The position numbers and the translations under genes were made by a program. This document shows positions 42,055 through 52,581 of a stretch of DNA of 64,000 bases, in pieces; the first letter of the stretch is position 1, and every line of letters starts with the position of its first letter. Source of the DNA: Magnetospirillum sp. 64-120 (GTDB lineage: Bacteria > Pseudomonadota > Alphaproteobacteria > Rhodospirillales > Magnetospirillaceae); contig MKVK01000026.1 of assembly GCA_001898825.1 (NCBI GenBank), forward strand, positions 1-64,000, in the 5' to 3' direction. The notes under the pieces are model-generated. The model searched no databases. It worked only from the letters and a program-made list of their open reading frames with translations, and was not told the DNA's origin.

Positions 42055-44079
42055 ATGAACCAGGATGTTCTGACCGCCACCATGACCCAGGCCCGGGAAC
42101 GCAATCTGGGCGTCCTTGACCTGATCCGCGCCGTGGACCGGGTGCGGACGACCCATGGCGTTTCGGCGGTGATCGCCCTGTACCAGACCTGGGTCGAACA
42201 CAACACCGACGATCCGCTGCTGTACGCGGTGCTGTTCAACCTGTCGGTGACCCAGACCGAAATCGGCGACGAGGACGGCGCCCAGGCCAGTCTGGAGCAC
42301 GCCCTGGAACTCAATCCCGACTTCGCCCCGGCCCGCATCAACCTGGGCCGGGTGCACGAACGCAAGGGCGGCGCCGAGGCGGCGGTGCGACAATGGGCGG
42401 CCGCCGTCGACCGTCTGGCCCAGGTCAACGGCACCAACATCGCCCACAAGGTGGCGGCGCTGAACCAGATCGCCCGGGTGATGGAGGATTCCAACCAGGA
42501 CGAAGCGGCCGAGAACATGCTGCGCCAAAGCCTGGACATCGAACCGGACCAGCCCGAAGCCCTGCAGCACTTCATCGCGCTGCGCCAGCGCCAATGCGAA
42601 TGGCCGGTGCTGACGCCATGGGAACGGGTCAGCCACAAGCGCCTGCTGTCCGCCATGTCGCCCCTTTCCATGGGGGCTTATTCCGACGACCCCATGCTGC
42701 AACTGGCCGCCGCCTGGAACTATAACCGCCGCGACGTGGGCCAGCCCGGCGACGGACTGATCCGCAGCTATTGGGCGGCCAAGGAAAGCGGGACCGGCGG
42801 TCGTCTGCGCATCGGCTATCTGTCGTCGGATTTGCGCGAGCACGCGGTGGGCTATCTGTGTGCGGAACTGTTCGAACAACACGACCCCGAACAGGTGGAA
42901 GTCTTCGCCTATTACACCGGGGCGCCGGGGACCGACGCCATCAAGAAGCGCTTCCAGCGTTCGGTGGCCCATTGGGTGGACGTGACGTCCATGACCGACG
43001 CCCAGGCGGCACGGCGCATCGCCGATGACGGCATCCATATCCTGGTGGACCTGAACGCCTATACCCGCGACGGCCGCACCAAGCTGCTGGCCTTGCGCCC
43101 AGCCCCGGTGATCGTCAACTGGCTGGGCTATCCCGGCACCACCGGCAGCCCCTATCACCACTACATCATCGCCGACGACTGGCTCATCCCCGAAGGCGAC
43201 GAAATCTATTATTCGGAAAAAGTGCTGCGCCTGCCCTGTTACCAGCCCAACGACCGCCAGCGGGCGGTGGCGCCCAATCCCCCCAGCCGGGCCGAGATGG
43301 GCCTGCCCGAAGATGCCGTCGTGTTTTGCTGCTTCAACGGGCTGCACAAGCTGAACCGCTTCACCTTCGGCCGCTGGCTGGACATCCTGGCCCGGGTGCC
43401 CAAAGGCGTGCTGTGGCTGCTGGGCGGCACCCAGGCGGCGCAAGACCGCCTGCGCCAACAGGCCGCCACCGCAGGCATCGACCCGACCCGGCTGATCTTC
43501 GCCGGGAAACTGCCCAACGCCCAGCATCTGGCCCGTTACCGGCTGGCCGACCTGTTCTTGGACACTGCCCCCTATGGCGCCCACACCACCGCGTCCGACG
43601 CCCTGTGGATGGGGGTTCCGGTGCTGACCCTGTCGGGACGGTCGTTTGCGTCGCGCGTTTGCGGTTCGTTGGTGCGCTCGGCCGGCTTGGCGGAAATGGT
43701 GTGCGAAAGCGCCCAGGATTACGTCGACCGCGCCGTCGCCCTGGGCCGCGAACCCAGCCGTCTGGCCGCCTATGCCCAGCGTCTGCAGGACAACCGTGAC
43801 TCTTGCGTGCTGTTCGACACCCCCTTGCTGGCCCGCCGTCTGGAACAATTGTTCCGCCAGATGTGGGCCGAGGTTCAGGCCGGCACCCTGCCGCGCCCCG
43901 ACCTGCGCAATCTGGACATCTACATGGAAATCGGCTGCGGCCTGGATTACGACGCCGCCGATCCCATGGCCGACACCTCGGCATGGTGGCGCCGGCAACT
44001 GGCCGCCCGCGACGAAATCCGTCCCATTCCCGCCGACCGGCGCCTGTGGCAAGGCCCGACCGCGTCCGATCAAAGCTGA
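42055..44079 (+). CDS. TPR-containing GT41 glycosyltransferase (OGT/SPINDLY/FlmG-like)
   Basis: Residues ~45-185 hold a few TPR-like helices (GDEDGAQASLEHALELNPDF), a protein-binding region. The rest is the GT41 catalytic unit: GYLSSDLREHAVGYL (~residue 255), NWLGYPGTTG, HYIIADDWLIPEG, VFCCFNGLHKLN and LDTAPYGAHTTASDALWMGV. GT41 enzymes attach sugars to Ser/Thr (OGT, FlmG on flagellin) or Asn (HMW1C). TAAGGAG links the giant gene's stop to this ribosome site, and the ATG is 11 bases after that stop. The next gene is flgE. The obvious targets are the giant octad protein and the hook; the donor sugar is unknown. The TPR part is shorter than in OGT. Confidence 0.9.
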   Translation: MNQDVLTATMTQARERNLGVLDLIRAVDRVRTTHGVSAVIALYQTWVEHNTDDPLLYAVLFNLSVTQTEIGDEDGAQASLEHALELNPDFAPARINLGRVHERKGGAEAAVRQWAAAVDRLAQVNGTNIAHKVAALNQIARVMEDSNQDEAAENMLRQSLDIEPDQPEALQHFIALRQRQCEWPVLTPWERVSHKRLLSAMSPLSMGAYSDDPMLQLAAAWNYNRRDVGQPGDGLIRSYWAAKESGTGGRLRIGYLSSDLREHAVGYLCAELFEQHDPEQVEVFAYYTGAPGTDAIKKRFQRSVAHWVDVTSMTDAQAARRIADDGIHILVDLNAYTRDGRTKLLALRPAPVIVNWLGYPGTTGSPYHHYIIADDWLIPEGDEIYYSEKVLRLPCYQPNDRQRAVAPNPPSRAEMGLPEDAVVFCCFNGLHKLNRFTFGRWLDILARVPKGVLWLLGGTQAAQDRLRQQAATAGIDPTRLIFAGKLPNAQHLARYRLADLFLDTAPYGAHTTASDALWMGVPVLTLSGRSFASRVCGSLVRSAGLAEMVCESAQDYVDRAVALGREPSRLAAYAQRLQDNRDSCVLFDTPLLARRLEQLFRQMWAEVQAGTLPRPDLRNLDIYMEIGCGLDYDAADPMADTSAWWRRQLAARDEIRPIPADRRLWQGPTASDQS

Positions 44080-44091
44080 AGGAGGCCCATC

Positions 44092-45642
44092 ATGGTTTGG
44101 GGAGCGTTCACCAATTCCAGCACCGGCATGAAGGTCCAATCCGACAGCCTGGGCACCATTTCGCAAAACATCGCCAACGTGAACACCACGGGCTACAAGG
44201 AAGCCCAGACCATGTTCAAGACGACGCTGTCGGAAACCCTGTCCACCGCCAGCGGCCAGACACCCAATTTCGGCGTCAAAAGCTATGTCCGCAATCTGGT
44301 GGAAAACCAGGGCGTGGTCACCGGCACCGACAATTGGAGCGACATCGCCATCAACGGCGAAGGCTTCTTCATCGTCAGCGACACCATGTCGGCGGGCGAC
44401 CTGACCGACCCCAGCACCTATGTCACCCGTGCCGGCGACTTCCAGACCCGGGCGGTGGGCGACCGCGCCTATCTGACCACCTCGGCCGGCATGTATGTGA
44501 TGGGCTGGATGGCCGATGCCAGCGGCACGGTGGACACCAGCGGCAATATCGGCCCCATGTACCTGGAGCCGGGCACCCTGATGCCCGGCAACCCCACCAG
44601 TTCCATCTCGCTGACCGGCAACCTGCCGGCCAACGCCACCCTGACCCCCAGCGGCGCCACCAAGGAATTCACCACCACCGACTTCAACGGTGACGAAAAG
44701 ACTGTTTCGGTGGCGTGGAACCGCACCGACGGCGACGTCTGGCAGGCCACCTTCAGTGTCAAGGACGCCAGCGGCACCGTGGTCAACGACGTGGTCGACG
44801 TCACCATCGACGGCAACGGCAAGGTGGTCGACCCGACCACCGGCACCTGGGATCTGGTGTTCGACTGGGGCAGCGGCACCACCAACGAAACCGTCACCCT
44901 GTCGGGTCTGCTGCCCACCATGAGCACCCAGCCGTCATCGGTGGCGGTCTACGACCAGAACGGCGACCTTCATACGGTGAAACTGCTGTTCGAACGCAAC
45001 GATTCCAACCAATGGTATCTGCGGTTCCAGTCCGAGGACGGCACCATCAGCGACCTGACGTCAGGCACCGCCACCGCCAGCTCGGCCGGCTATTCCATTC
45101 CGGTGGAGTTCGACGGCAACGGCAAGCTGATCTCGCCCACCAGCCTGGACTTCACCGCCACTTGGGACGACACCGCCGCCGGCACCAACACGGTGAGCCT
45201 GGACCTGTCGGGCATCACCCAATACGACGCCAGCAGCGGCAAGACCAGCGTCAGCACAAAGGAACAGGACGGTTACGGCAGCGGCACCCTGGAAGGGGTG
45301 GAATTCACCGCCACCGGCGAATTGTCGGGCCAGTTCAGCAATGGTGAAACCCGCACGTTGATGAAGATCGCGGTGGCCAGCTTCGTGTCCCCCAACCAGT
45401 TGGAACCGGTGGCGGGAACCTTGTTCCGCGCCAGCGCCGCAGCCGGCGAAGGCACTGTCTCGGCCATCGAGGCCCTGGGGGGCGCCAACAGCTTTTCCCC
45501 CAATTCGGTGGAAAACTCCACCGTCGACCTGGAAGACCAGTTCACCCGCATGATCGTCACCCAAAAGGCCTATTCCACCAACGCCCAGGTGTTCAAGACC
45601 GCCGACGAGATGCTGAGCACGGCGCGTGATTTGAAGAGTTAA
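44092..45642 (+). CDS. flgE: Flagellar hook protein FlgE
   Basis: The 516-residue protein begins GAFTNSSTGMKVQSDSLGTI, with SQNIANVNTTGYKEA matching the flagellar rod/hook N-terminal motif, and ends with the FlgE C-terminal helix (VDLEDQFTRMIVTQKAYSTN, then AQVFKTADEMLSTARDLK). The middle is Gly/Thr/Asp-rich beta structure (hook D1/D2 domains). A strong ribosome site GGAGG follows the GT41 stop by a few bases, so the three genes form one operon. No other flagellar genes are in the window, so this hook gene is detached from the usual clusters and could be an extra copy. Confidence 0.93.
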   Translation: MVWGAFTNSSTGMKVQSDSLGTISQNIANVNTTGYKEAQTMFKTTLSETLSTASGQTPNFGVKSYVRNLVENQGVVTGTDNWSDIAINGEGFFIVSDTMSAGDLTDPSTYVTRAGDFQTRAVGDRAYLTTSAGMYVMGWMADASGTVDTSGNIGPMYLEPGTLMPGNPTSSISLTGNLPANATLTPSGATKEFTTTDFNGDEKTVSVAWNRTDGDVWQATFSVKDASGTVVNDVVDVTIDGNGKVVDPTTGTWDLVFDWGSGTTNETVTLSGLLPTMSTQPSSVAVYDQNGDLHTVKLLFERNDSNQWYLRFQSEDGTISDLTSGTATASSAGYSIPVEFDGNGKLISPTSLDFTATWDDTAAGTNTVSLDLSGITQYDASSGKTSVSTKEQDGYGSGTLEGVEFTATGELSGQFSNGETRTLMKIAVASFVSPNQLEPVAGTLFRASAAAGEGTVSAIEALGGANSFSPNSVENSTVDLEDQFTRMIVTQKAYSTNAQVFKTADEMLSTARDLKS

Positions 45643-45660
45643 TTTCTACTTTATCCGTCA

Positions 45661-45725
45661 CCCCCGGACTTGATCCGGGGGGCCAGGTCAGCGGCACCAT
45701 GGATTGCCGGGTCAAGCCCGGCAAT
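45661..45725. repeat. Alphaproteobacterial intergenic palindromic repeat pair
   Basis: Two hairpins lie between the convergent flgE and allophanate hydrolase genes: CCCCCGGA/TCCGGGGG (45661-45681) around CTTGA, and ATTGCCGGG/CCCGGCAAT (45703-45725) around TCAAG. The second matches the GTCATTGCCGGGCTTGACCC-type repeat found scattered in many alphaproteobacterial genomes. It may also act as a bidirectional terminator. Confidence 0.8.
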
Positions 45726-45747
45726 GACGACGGGTGGTGGTCTCCCC

Positions 45748-47526
45748 TTACCCCTTCGCCAGATAGGCCCGCCAGCCGCCAAAGGCAGTGATGTCGCGCG
45801 CCCCTTTGATGGCGTGGGGCTCGCACAGGAATCCCTGGACCCAGGTGCCGTCATCCAGCTTGACGCTGCCGATTCCCAAGGGCGGCGGGATCAGGGCGAC
45901 GAAACTGCCATAGCCTGCGAAATCCAGTTCGTAGATTTCCACCTCGATGCCACCCACGCCCTGGCCGTCGAAAACCAGACCGGGTTTGGCCGGCTGGGTG
46001 TCCAGCGCATAGAAGCTGTAGCCCGGAGCCGTCCGGGCCTTGCCCACCAACCGGGCGCCACGGTCCTGCAATTGGCCGTGCAGGGGCTGGCCCGACAGAT
46101 GGGCGCCGACCACCGCCACCAGCGCCTTGCCGGACTGGGGTTTGACCTGGATTTCCGGGGTCTGGTCAAGCTGCCAGCTAGTGCCGCCGATGGTGGCGTC
46201 CCCCAGGCTGCGGTGCAGACGGTCGGCCAAAGCCGCCACCGCCCCGTCCTGGAAGGCGCAGCCCAGCAGCGTCACCCCGAATGGCAGTCCGTTATCGCGG
46301 AAGCCGGCGGGAATGGCGGTGCCGCACAGATCCATCAGGTTGACGAAGTTGGTATAGGCACCCAGGTTGCTGTTCAGCCGCACCGGATCGGCCAGCACCT
46401 CGTCGATGCGATAGGTGGTGCCGGTGGTGGGCAACAGCAGCACATCCATCGTGGTCCATTGCGCTTCGGCGGCGCGGGTCAGATCAGCCAGCTTGTAAAA
46501 GCCGTCGAAGGCCGACACCGCCGAGATATTTTCCGCCCCCAGGATGATGCCGCGCACCACCTCGTGGATCGAATCTGGCTTTTGCTTGGCGAAATCGGCG
46601 ATGGCGGCCAGACGTTCGGCCACCCAGGGGCCGGAATACAAAAGCTGGGCGCATTGGGAAAACGGCGTGAAGTCGATTGCGACCTTGGTGCCGCCCAAAG
46701 CCAGCAAGCGCTGGACCGATGCCAGATAAAGCGCCCGCGCTTGGCCGTCGCCAAAGAATTCCAACTCGTCCTTGGGCACGCCGAAGCGGAAACCCTGGGG
46801 CCAGTCGGTGGCCAAGGCGGCATCGGGGGCGGCTCGGCTGAAGCCGTCCTCGGCATCATAGGACCCAGCCACCGCCAGAACCTGAAGCGCGTCGGCACAG
46901 GTGCCGGCGAAGATGGAAATGCAATCCAAGCTGCGGCAGGCCGGCACCAGACCGCGGTTGCTGAGCAGTCCCTTGCTGGGCTTGAGCCCGACGATGTTGT
47001 TGAAGGCGGCGGGCACCCGGCCCGACCCGGCGGTGTCGGTGCCCAAGCTGAACGACACCAGACCGGCGGCCACCGCCACCCCCGACCCCGAGGACGAACC
47101 GCCCGAGACGTGGTCGGCGGAGAAAACCGACGAACAGATGCCATAGGGTGAACGGGTGCCCACCAGACCGGTGGCGAACTGGTCCAGGTTGGTCTTGCCG
47201 ACCAGGATGGCGCCCTGGGCTTCCAGCAATTCCACCACTGTGGCGGAACGCGTGGGCACATAGGCGAAATCCGGGCAGCCGGCGGTGGTGGGCATGCCGG
47301 CGACGTCAATGTTGTCCTTGACGGCGAAGGGGATGCCCCACAGCGATCCCCTGGGGGCGGCTTCCAGCTTGGCCAGGGCCGTTTCCTTGGGGACAAGGCT
47401 GATCCACACCGGACGTTCACCCCGTTCGGCGATACGGGCATAGATTTCTTCCAGCACCGCTTCGGGGGTCACGGCGCCGGTTTCATAGCCGGCCTTCAGG
47501 CTGGCGATATCAAGCGAAATCATCAT
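45748..47526 (-). CDS. atzF: Allophanate hydrolase
   Basis: The 592-residue protein has an amidase-signature domain with Lys in FAVKDNIDV, the cis-Ser in SGGSSSGSG and the nucleophile Ser in [12 protein letters not shown]. About 130 C-terminal residues form the allophanate-hydrolase-specific domain ([16 protein letters not shown]-like end, [16 protein letters not shown]). It splits allophanate to CO2 and ammonia in the cytoplasm. The ATGATG start overlaps the carboxylase stop. It completes the guanidine-to-ammonia path of this riboswitch-led operon. Confidence 0.93.
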   Translation of the reverse strand: MMISLDIASLKAGYETGAVTPEAVLEEIYARIAERGERPVWISLVPKETALAKLEAAPRGSLWGIPFAVKDNIDVAGMPTTAGCPDFAYVPTRSATVVELLEAQGAILVGKTNLDQFATGLVGTRSPYGICSSVFSADHVSGGSSSGSGVAVAAGLVSFSLGTDTAGSGRVPAAFNNIVGLKPSKGLLSNRGLVPACRSLDCISIFAGTCADALQVLAVAGSYDAEDGFSRAAPDAALATDWPQGFRFGVPKDELEFFGDGQARALYLASVQRLLALGGTKVAIDFTPFSQCAQLLYSGPWVAERLAAIADFAKQKPDSIHEVVRGIILGAENISAVSAFDGFYKLADLTRAAEAQWTTMDVLLLPTTGTTYRIDEVLADPVRLNSNLGAYTNFVNLMDLCGTAIPAGFRDNGLPFGVTLLGCAFQDGAVAALADRLHRSLGDATIGGTSWQLDQTPEIQVKPQSGKALVAVVGAHLSGQPLHGQLQDRGARLVGKARTAPGYSFYALDTQPAKPGLVFDGQGVGGIEVEIYELDFAGYGSFVALIPPPLGIGSVKLDDGTWVQGFLCEPHAIKGARDITAFGGWRAYLAKG

Positions 47527-50500
47527 TGGGCCTCCGGGTCGATGACGGCCAGCACCTGGCCCAGGGAAACGGCACGGCCTTCGGCACAGCGCAATTCGCG
47601 GACCACGCCCGAGACCGGGGCGGTGACCGGGATTTCCATCTTCATGCTTTCGACGACGATCAAGGTGTCGCCTTCCTTGACCGGTTGCCCGGCTTCGACG
47701 GCGATCTTCCACACGCTGCCGGGCACCGGGGCGTTGGCCGCCATGGAACCGGCCGGCACCGCATCGTCGCCGCCGTCTTCCATGGTTTCCGGCATGTCGG
47801 CGCCATAGCCGATCTGGCCCGATGCTTCCCAGCGCGCCCGTTCCTCGTCGAAGGCCTGTTGCTGACGGGCCTTGAAGGCCGCCATGGACAGCGCATTCTC
47901 GGTCAGGAAGCGCCGGTAATCGGCCAGCTTGAAGGTGGTTTCCTCGATCTTCAGCTGCGCCTTGCCACGGGGGAAGTTTTCGCGGAATTCCAAAAGCTCG
48001 TCGGCGGAAACCGGAACGAAGCGGATCTGGTCGAAGAAGCGCAGCAGCCAGGGCTTGCCGGCCTGGAATTCAGCCGTTTGCTTATGGGTGTTCCACACCT
48101 GGCAGGTGCGGCCGACGAATTGATAACCGCCCGGCCCTTCCATGCCATAGACGCACATATAGGCGCCACCGATGCCGACGGCGTTTTCCGGCGTCCAGGT
48201 CCGGGCCGGGTTGTATTTGGTGGTGACCAGCCGATGACGCGGGTCCATGGGCGTCGCCACCGGAGCGCCCAAATAGACGTCACCCAGGCCCAACACCAGA
48301 TAAGAGGCGTCGAAGACGATGCGTTTGACGTCCTCGATGCTGTCCAAGCCGTTGATGCGACGGATGAATTCAATGTTCGACGGGCACCACGGCGCATCGG
48401 CGCGCACCGATTGCATGTATTTGCGGATCGCCAATTGGGTGGCTTCGTCATCCCACGACAGCGGCAGATGGACGATGCGCGACGGCACCTCGATCTGGTC
48501 GTTGTTGGGCAACGATGCTTCGGCTTGGCGCAGGCGGTCCAGCAATTCACCCAGGGGCAGAACCCGGCTGTCGTAATGGACCTGCAAGGATCGGATACCG
48601 GGCGTCAAATCAACGATGCCGGCCAGCCTCATGGCCTGCACCGCCTGCATCAGCACATGGACGCGGAAGCGAAGCTCCAAATCCAGCACCAGCGGCCCGT
48701 ATTCCACCAACAGATACTTGTCGCCAGCCCGGCGATAGACCACGCGGGGACGTTCGCTCTGGGCGGCGATTTCCCCCACCACGGCGTCGTTAGCACCGCA
48801 ATCGGCAGGCAGCGCCAAAGCGGTTTCGTCCACCGGGGCAAAGCTTTCGATCTCTGCCAGTTGACGGGCTTCCATGCGCGCCGCCTGGGCCGGGTCCAGA
48901 TGGACGAAGCGCACCCGGTCGCCGGGGCGCAACTGGCCCAGCTTCCAAAGCTCGGCGGCGACAATGGTCACCGGGCAGACGAAACCGCCCAAGCTTGGTC
49001 CATCCGGCCCCAGGATCACCGGCATGTCGCCGGTGAAGTCCACCGCGCCGATGGCATAGGCGTTGTCGTGGATGTTGCTGGGGTGCAACCCGGCCTCGCC
49101 GCCGTCGGTGCGGGCCCATTTCGGCTTGGGGCCGATCAGGCGCACACCGGTGCGGTTGGAATTGTAATGCACTTCCCAGGTGGCATCGAAGAAGATGGCG
49201 ATGTCTTCGGCGGTGAAGAAATCCGGCGCCCCGTGGGGGCCGTACAGCACGCCGATCCGCCAGTCATGGCCGATTTCCGGCATCAAGGAATCGGGCACCG
49301 CACGCAAGGGGGTGTTGGCCGGAGCTTGGCCCAGATGCAGCACGTCGCCCACCATCAAGGCGCGGCCGCCATGGCCGCCGAACTTGCCCAAGGTGAAGGT
49401 GGATTTGGACCCCAGGTAATCGGGCACGTCGAAACCGCCCGCCACCGCCAGATAGGCCCGGCAGCCGGCACCCGACACCACCCCCATGCGCAGCACCTGA
49501 CCGGCGGCGACCGGCACCGGCACGCCGTAATTGATGCTGACGCCGTCCAGGGACGCCGCCATTTCGGCGCCCATCAGGCAGATGGTGGTGTCAGTGTTGA
49601 AGCGCAAAGTCGGCCCCGACACCGTCAGTTCCAGCGCCGCCGCCCCGGCCGGATTGCCCAACGCATGGTTGGCCAGACGGAAGGACAGGGAATCCATGGG
49701 GCCCGATGGCGGCACGCCCACATCCCAATAGCCGACGCGGCCGGGATAATCCTGGATGGTGGTCTGCGTGCCCACCGCCAGCACTTCCACCGTCGCGGCA
49801 TGGTGGACGAAGCTTTCCAGCGTGCGGGTGGTGACCGCGCCTTGAGCGAAGACCGGGGAAGTCACCAGGGCCTTCAAATAATCCAGATTGGTTTCGATGC
49901 CGGCAACGCGGGTTTCGGCCAGGGCCTTGCGCATCTTGGCCAAGGCGTCGGCGCGGTCGGTGCCGGTGACGATGATCTTGGCGATCATCGGATCGTAAAA
50001 GGGCGAAACTTCCAGGCCGGCCTCGACCCAGGTTTCGATGCGGGCGTCCTGGGGCCAAACCACCTGGGTCAACAGGCCCGAACTGGGGCGGAAGTCGCGG
50101 CCGGGGTCTTCGGCGTACAGGCGTACCTGGATGGAGGCGCCCCGCGCCCGTTCGGCATGGTCGGCCAAGGGCAAGGTTTCGCCCGCCGCCTGACGCACCA
50201 TCCACTCCACCAGATCGATGCCGGTGACCTGTTCGGTCACACCGTGCTCCACCTGCAGGCGGGTGTTCACTTCCAGGAAATAGAACGCACCCGAATCGGT
50301 GTCGTACAGGAACTCCACCGTGCCGGCATTGGCATAGGCAACGGCCGAGCCCAGCTTGGTAGCGGTGTCGCACAGCTTGTGGCGCAATTCGGCGGGGATG
50401 CCGGGTGCCGGGGTTTCCTCGACCACCTTCTGGTTCCGGCGCTGGGCCGAGCAATCGCGTTCGCCGAGCGCCACAACGTTGCCCTTGCCGTCGCCGAAAA

Positions 50501-51134
50501 TCTGCACCTCGATATGGCGGCCGCGTTCCACGTATTTTTCCAAGAACAGCCCGGCATCCTTGAAGTTGTTGCGGGCCAGGCGTTGCACTTTCTCGAACAA
50601 AGGCTCCAGTTCTTCCGCCGAACGGCACAGCGACAGGCCGATACCGCCGCCGCCGGCGGTGCTTTTCAGCATCACCGGAAAACCGATGCGCTTGGCCTCG
50701 GCCAGCGCATGGGCGGCGTCGTTTAACAGTCCCGAGCCGGGCGCCAGCGGCACCCCTGCCCTTTGCGCCAGATCACGCGCCGTGTGCTTCAAGCCGAAGG
50801 CCCGCATATGTTCGGGCCAAGGACCGATGAAGGCGATGCCGGATTGCGCGCAGGCTTCGGCGAAATCGGGGTTTTCCGACAGGAAGCCATAGCCGGGATG
50901 GATGGCCTGGGCGCCGCATTGCTTGGCCACCTCCAGGATCGTCTCTGCCTGCAGATAGCTTTGCGAAGCCGGCGCCGGGCCAACGCAAAAGGCTTCGTCG
51001 GCCAGGGACACGTGCAGGGAATGGCGGTCGGCTTCCGAATAGATGGCGACGCTTTTAATCCCCATCTGCCGTAGCGTGCGGATGACCCGGCAGGCGATGG
51101 CGCCCCGGTTGGCGATCAGGACCTTGGTGAACAT
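47523..51134 (-). CDS. Biotin-dependent urea/guanidine carboxylase
   Basis: The 1203-residue protein has a biotin-carboxylase part ([16 protein letters not shown] to about 450; ATP-grasp [24 protein letters not shown]), then carboxyltransferase domains of the AHS2/AHS1 type ([37 protein letters not shown]), and a biotin-carrier end with [10 protein letters not shown], where Lys ~1161 carries biotin. Classical annotation is urea carboxylase; with the ykkC riboswitch and both DUF1989 partners the likely substrate is guanidine, giving carboxyguanidine. ATG 51134 follows GGGAGG; the frame opens 5 codons earlier. Substrate choice cannot be confirmed by eye. Confidence 0.93.
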   Translation of the reverse strand: MFTKVLIANRGAIACRVIRTLRQMGIKSVAIYSEADRHSLHVSLADEAFCVGPAPASQSYLQAETILEVAKQCGAQAIHPGYGFLSENPDFAEACAQSGIAFIGPWPEHMRAFGLKHTARDLAQRAGVPLAPGSGLLNDAAHALAEAKRIGFPVMLKSTAGGGGIGLSLCRSAEELEPLFEKVQRLARNNFKDAGLFLEKYVERGRHIEVQIFGDGKGNVVALGERDCSAQRRNQKVVEETPAPGIPAELRHKLCDTATKLGSAVAYANAGTVEFLYDTDSGAFYFLEVNTRLQVEHGVTEQVTGIDLVEWMVRQAAGETLPLADHAERARGASIQVRLYAEDPGRDFRPSSGLLTQVVWPQDARIETWVEAGLEVSPFYDPMIAKIIVTGTDRADALAKMRKALAETRVAGIETNLDYLKALVTSPVFAQGAVTTRTLESFVHHAATVEVLAVGTQTTIQDYPGRVGYWDVGVPPSGPMDSLSFRLANHALGNPAGAAALELTVSGPTLRFNTDTTICLMGAEMAASLDGVSINYGVPVPVAAGQVLRMGVVSGAGCRAYLAVAGGFDVPDYLGSKSTFTLGKFGGHGGRALMVGDVLHLGQAPANTPLRAVPDSLMPEIGHDWRIGVLYGPHGAPDFFTAEDIAIFFDATWEVHYNSNRTGVRLIGPKPKWARTDGGEAGLHPSNIHDNAYAIGAVDFTGDMPVILGPDGPSLGGFVCPVTIVAAELWKLGQLRPGDRVRFVHLDPAQAARMEARQLAEIESFAPVDETALALPADCGANDAVVGEIAAQSERPRVVYRRAGDKYLLVEYGPLVLDLELRFRVHVLMQAVQAMRLAGIVDLTPGIRSLQVHYDSRVLPLGELLDRLRQAEASLPNNDQIEVPSRIVHLPLSWDDEATQLAIRKYMQSVRADAPWCPSNIEFIRRINGLDSIEDVKRIVFDASYLVLGLGDVYLGAPVATPMDPRHRLVTTKYNPARTWTPENAVGIGGAYMCVYGMEGPGGYQFVGRTCQVWNTHKQTAEFQAGKPWLLRFFDQIRFVPVSADELLEFRENFPRGKAQLKIEETTFKLADYRRFLTENALSMAAFKARQQQAFDEERARWEASGQIGYGADMPETMEDGGDDAVPAGSMAANAPVPGSVWKIAVEAGQPVKEGDTLIVVESMKMEIPVTAPVSGVVRELRCAEGRAVSLGQVLAVIDPEAQ

Positions 51135-51778
51135 CACGGCACCTCCCACACCAGCACTTCGATGGGCGTCGGGTTATAGGCGTTGCAGGGATTGTTCAGC
51201 TGCGGGCAGTTGGAAATCAGCACCAGCACATCCATCCGGGCCACCATTTCCACATATTTGCCCGGGCCCGACACCCCGTCGGCGAAGGTCAAGCCGCCTT
51301 CCGGGGTGATGGGCACGTTCATGAAGAAGTTGATGTTGTGGCTGATGTCGCGCTTGGAGAGCCCCCAATGATCATGCTCGGCCAAGGCCAGGACGTAGGA
51401 ATCCCGGCAGGCATGCATGGTCTTCTTTTCCAAGGCATAGCGCACGGTGTTGGATTCGGTGGCGCAGGCGCCGCCCAAAGTGTCGTGACGGCCGACAGTG
51501 TCGGCGACAATCGTCAGCATCACATTGCCGTCCTGGCTCATCAGGTCGGCCCCCACCCCCAGATAGACATTGCCCTGGGCGCGGATGGTGTCGGTGGCCG
51601 AATAGCGTTCGTGGGGATCGCGGGCGTTATAGAACAAGGTGTCGGCGGCCTGATTGCCCTCGACATCGACGATGCGGAAGGTCTGACCTTTTTTCACCTC
51701 GTGCAGCCAGTAATCACCGGCGGGAACGATGGCGCGGTAGCTGGCCTGCGCAGCGGCCAAATTGCTTTCCTTCAACAT
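51134..51778 (-). CDS. Carboxyguanidine deiminase subunit (DUF1989, UAAP2-like)
   Basis: The 214-residue DUF1989 protein was formerly called urea-carboxylase-associated protein. Key parts are [34 protein letters not shown] (His and Cys of a metal site), [16 protein letters not shown] and [20 protein letters not shown]. Paired with its paralogue at 51792 it would remove ammonia from carboxyguanidine to form allophanate. Its stop overlaps the carboxylase start (TGATG). Confidence 0.88.
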   Translation of the reverse strand: MLKESNLAAAQASYRAIVPAGDYWLHEVKKGQTFRIVDVEGNQAADTLFYNARDPHERYSATDTIRAQGNVYLGVGADLMSQDGNVMLTIVADTVGRHDTLGGACATESNTVRYALEKKTMHACRDSYVLALAEHDHWGLSKRDISHNINFFMNVPITPEGGLTFADGVSGPGKYVEMVARMDVLVLISNCPQLNNPCNAYNPTPIEVLVWEVP

Positions 51779-51791
51779 GATGGTGCCCCCC

Positions 51792-52508
51792 TTAGCCGAA
51801 CAGCGTGTAAAGACGGTTGTTTTCGAAACCCCGGCGGTTTTCCGGGCGGAAGTTCCGACAAAAATCGTCCTCGACCACGGGCGCGGCCTGGCTGATCTGA
51901 TAGGTCACCGGTTTTTTCGGGTAATCGGGGCTGGGGTTCAGCGGATGCGGGCAGGTGTGCAACAGCACCAAAGTGTCCATCTCGAAACGCAGGGTCACGC
52001 TGGACCCTGCGGGCGAATTATTCGGGTCGAACACCATGGTGCCGTCTTCTTTGGTGGCGACCTTGGAAAACCAATTGACGTTGGCGACCAAATCGCGGCG
52101 GCCCAGGCCGTATTTGCCGCCTTCCACCAAAAAACTGTCATGGCCGTTCAGGAACCATTCGTTGCGGGCCGCCTGATAGGTCTTCACCCCCCAGCGCTTT
52201 GCCACCATGTCCTTGGTGGTGTTGCCGCACACGGTGTCGTGCCAACCGACGCTGTCTTCGGTGATGGAACAAAAGATGCGGCCCATGTCGGAATAAAGGC
52301 AGTTGCCACGCGTCAGCTTGAAGGTGTGCTGGCACTTCAAGGTGTCGGGCGCGTTATAGCGTTCCAACAGGTTGGCCGGGTTGTAGAAGGCCATGCCCAC
52401 ATTGGCGCCGCCTTCCACGTCGGTCAGCCGCAATTGGGTGCCGCGCCGCAGGGTGAAGGACCAGTGCTTGCCGCCCGGCAGGGTGTCTTGGTACGAAAGC
52501 TCGCTCAT
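51792..52508 (-). CDS. Carboxyguanidine deiminase subunit (DUF1989, UAAP1-like)
   Basis: The 238-residue DUF1989 paralogue of the next gene has [45 protein letters not shown] and [20 protein letters not shown]. The Cys/His pattern matches the partner, fitting a heteromeric metal-dependent deiminase in the cytoplasm. 13 bases separate it from the UAAP2-like gene. Confidence 0.88.
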   Translation of the reverse strand: MSELSYQDTLPGGKHWSFTLRRGTQLRLTDVEGGANVGMAFYNPANLLERYNAPDTLKCQHTFKLTRGNCLYSDMGRIFCSITEDSVGWHDTVCGNTTKDMVAKRWGVKTYQAARNEWFLNGHDSFLVEGGKYGLGRRDLVANVNWFSKVATKEDGTMVFDPNNSPAGSSVTLRFEMDTLVLLHTCPHPLNPSPDYPKKPVTYQISQAAPVVEDDFCRNFRPENRRGFENNRLYTLFG

Positions 52509-52581
52509 GCGGATTTCTCCGTCGTGCCGGGCCGTCCCGGCTTGGCGTGCAACCTTCGGGGTCGTCCCCGAAGGTGTTGGT

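Noticed and set aside
47526-50726. Plus-strand frame of about 1066 codons
   Set aside because: Antisense to the urea/guanidine carboxylase, with no family features; the minus-strand gene is unmistakable.
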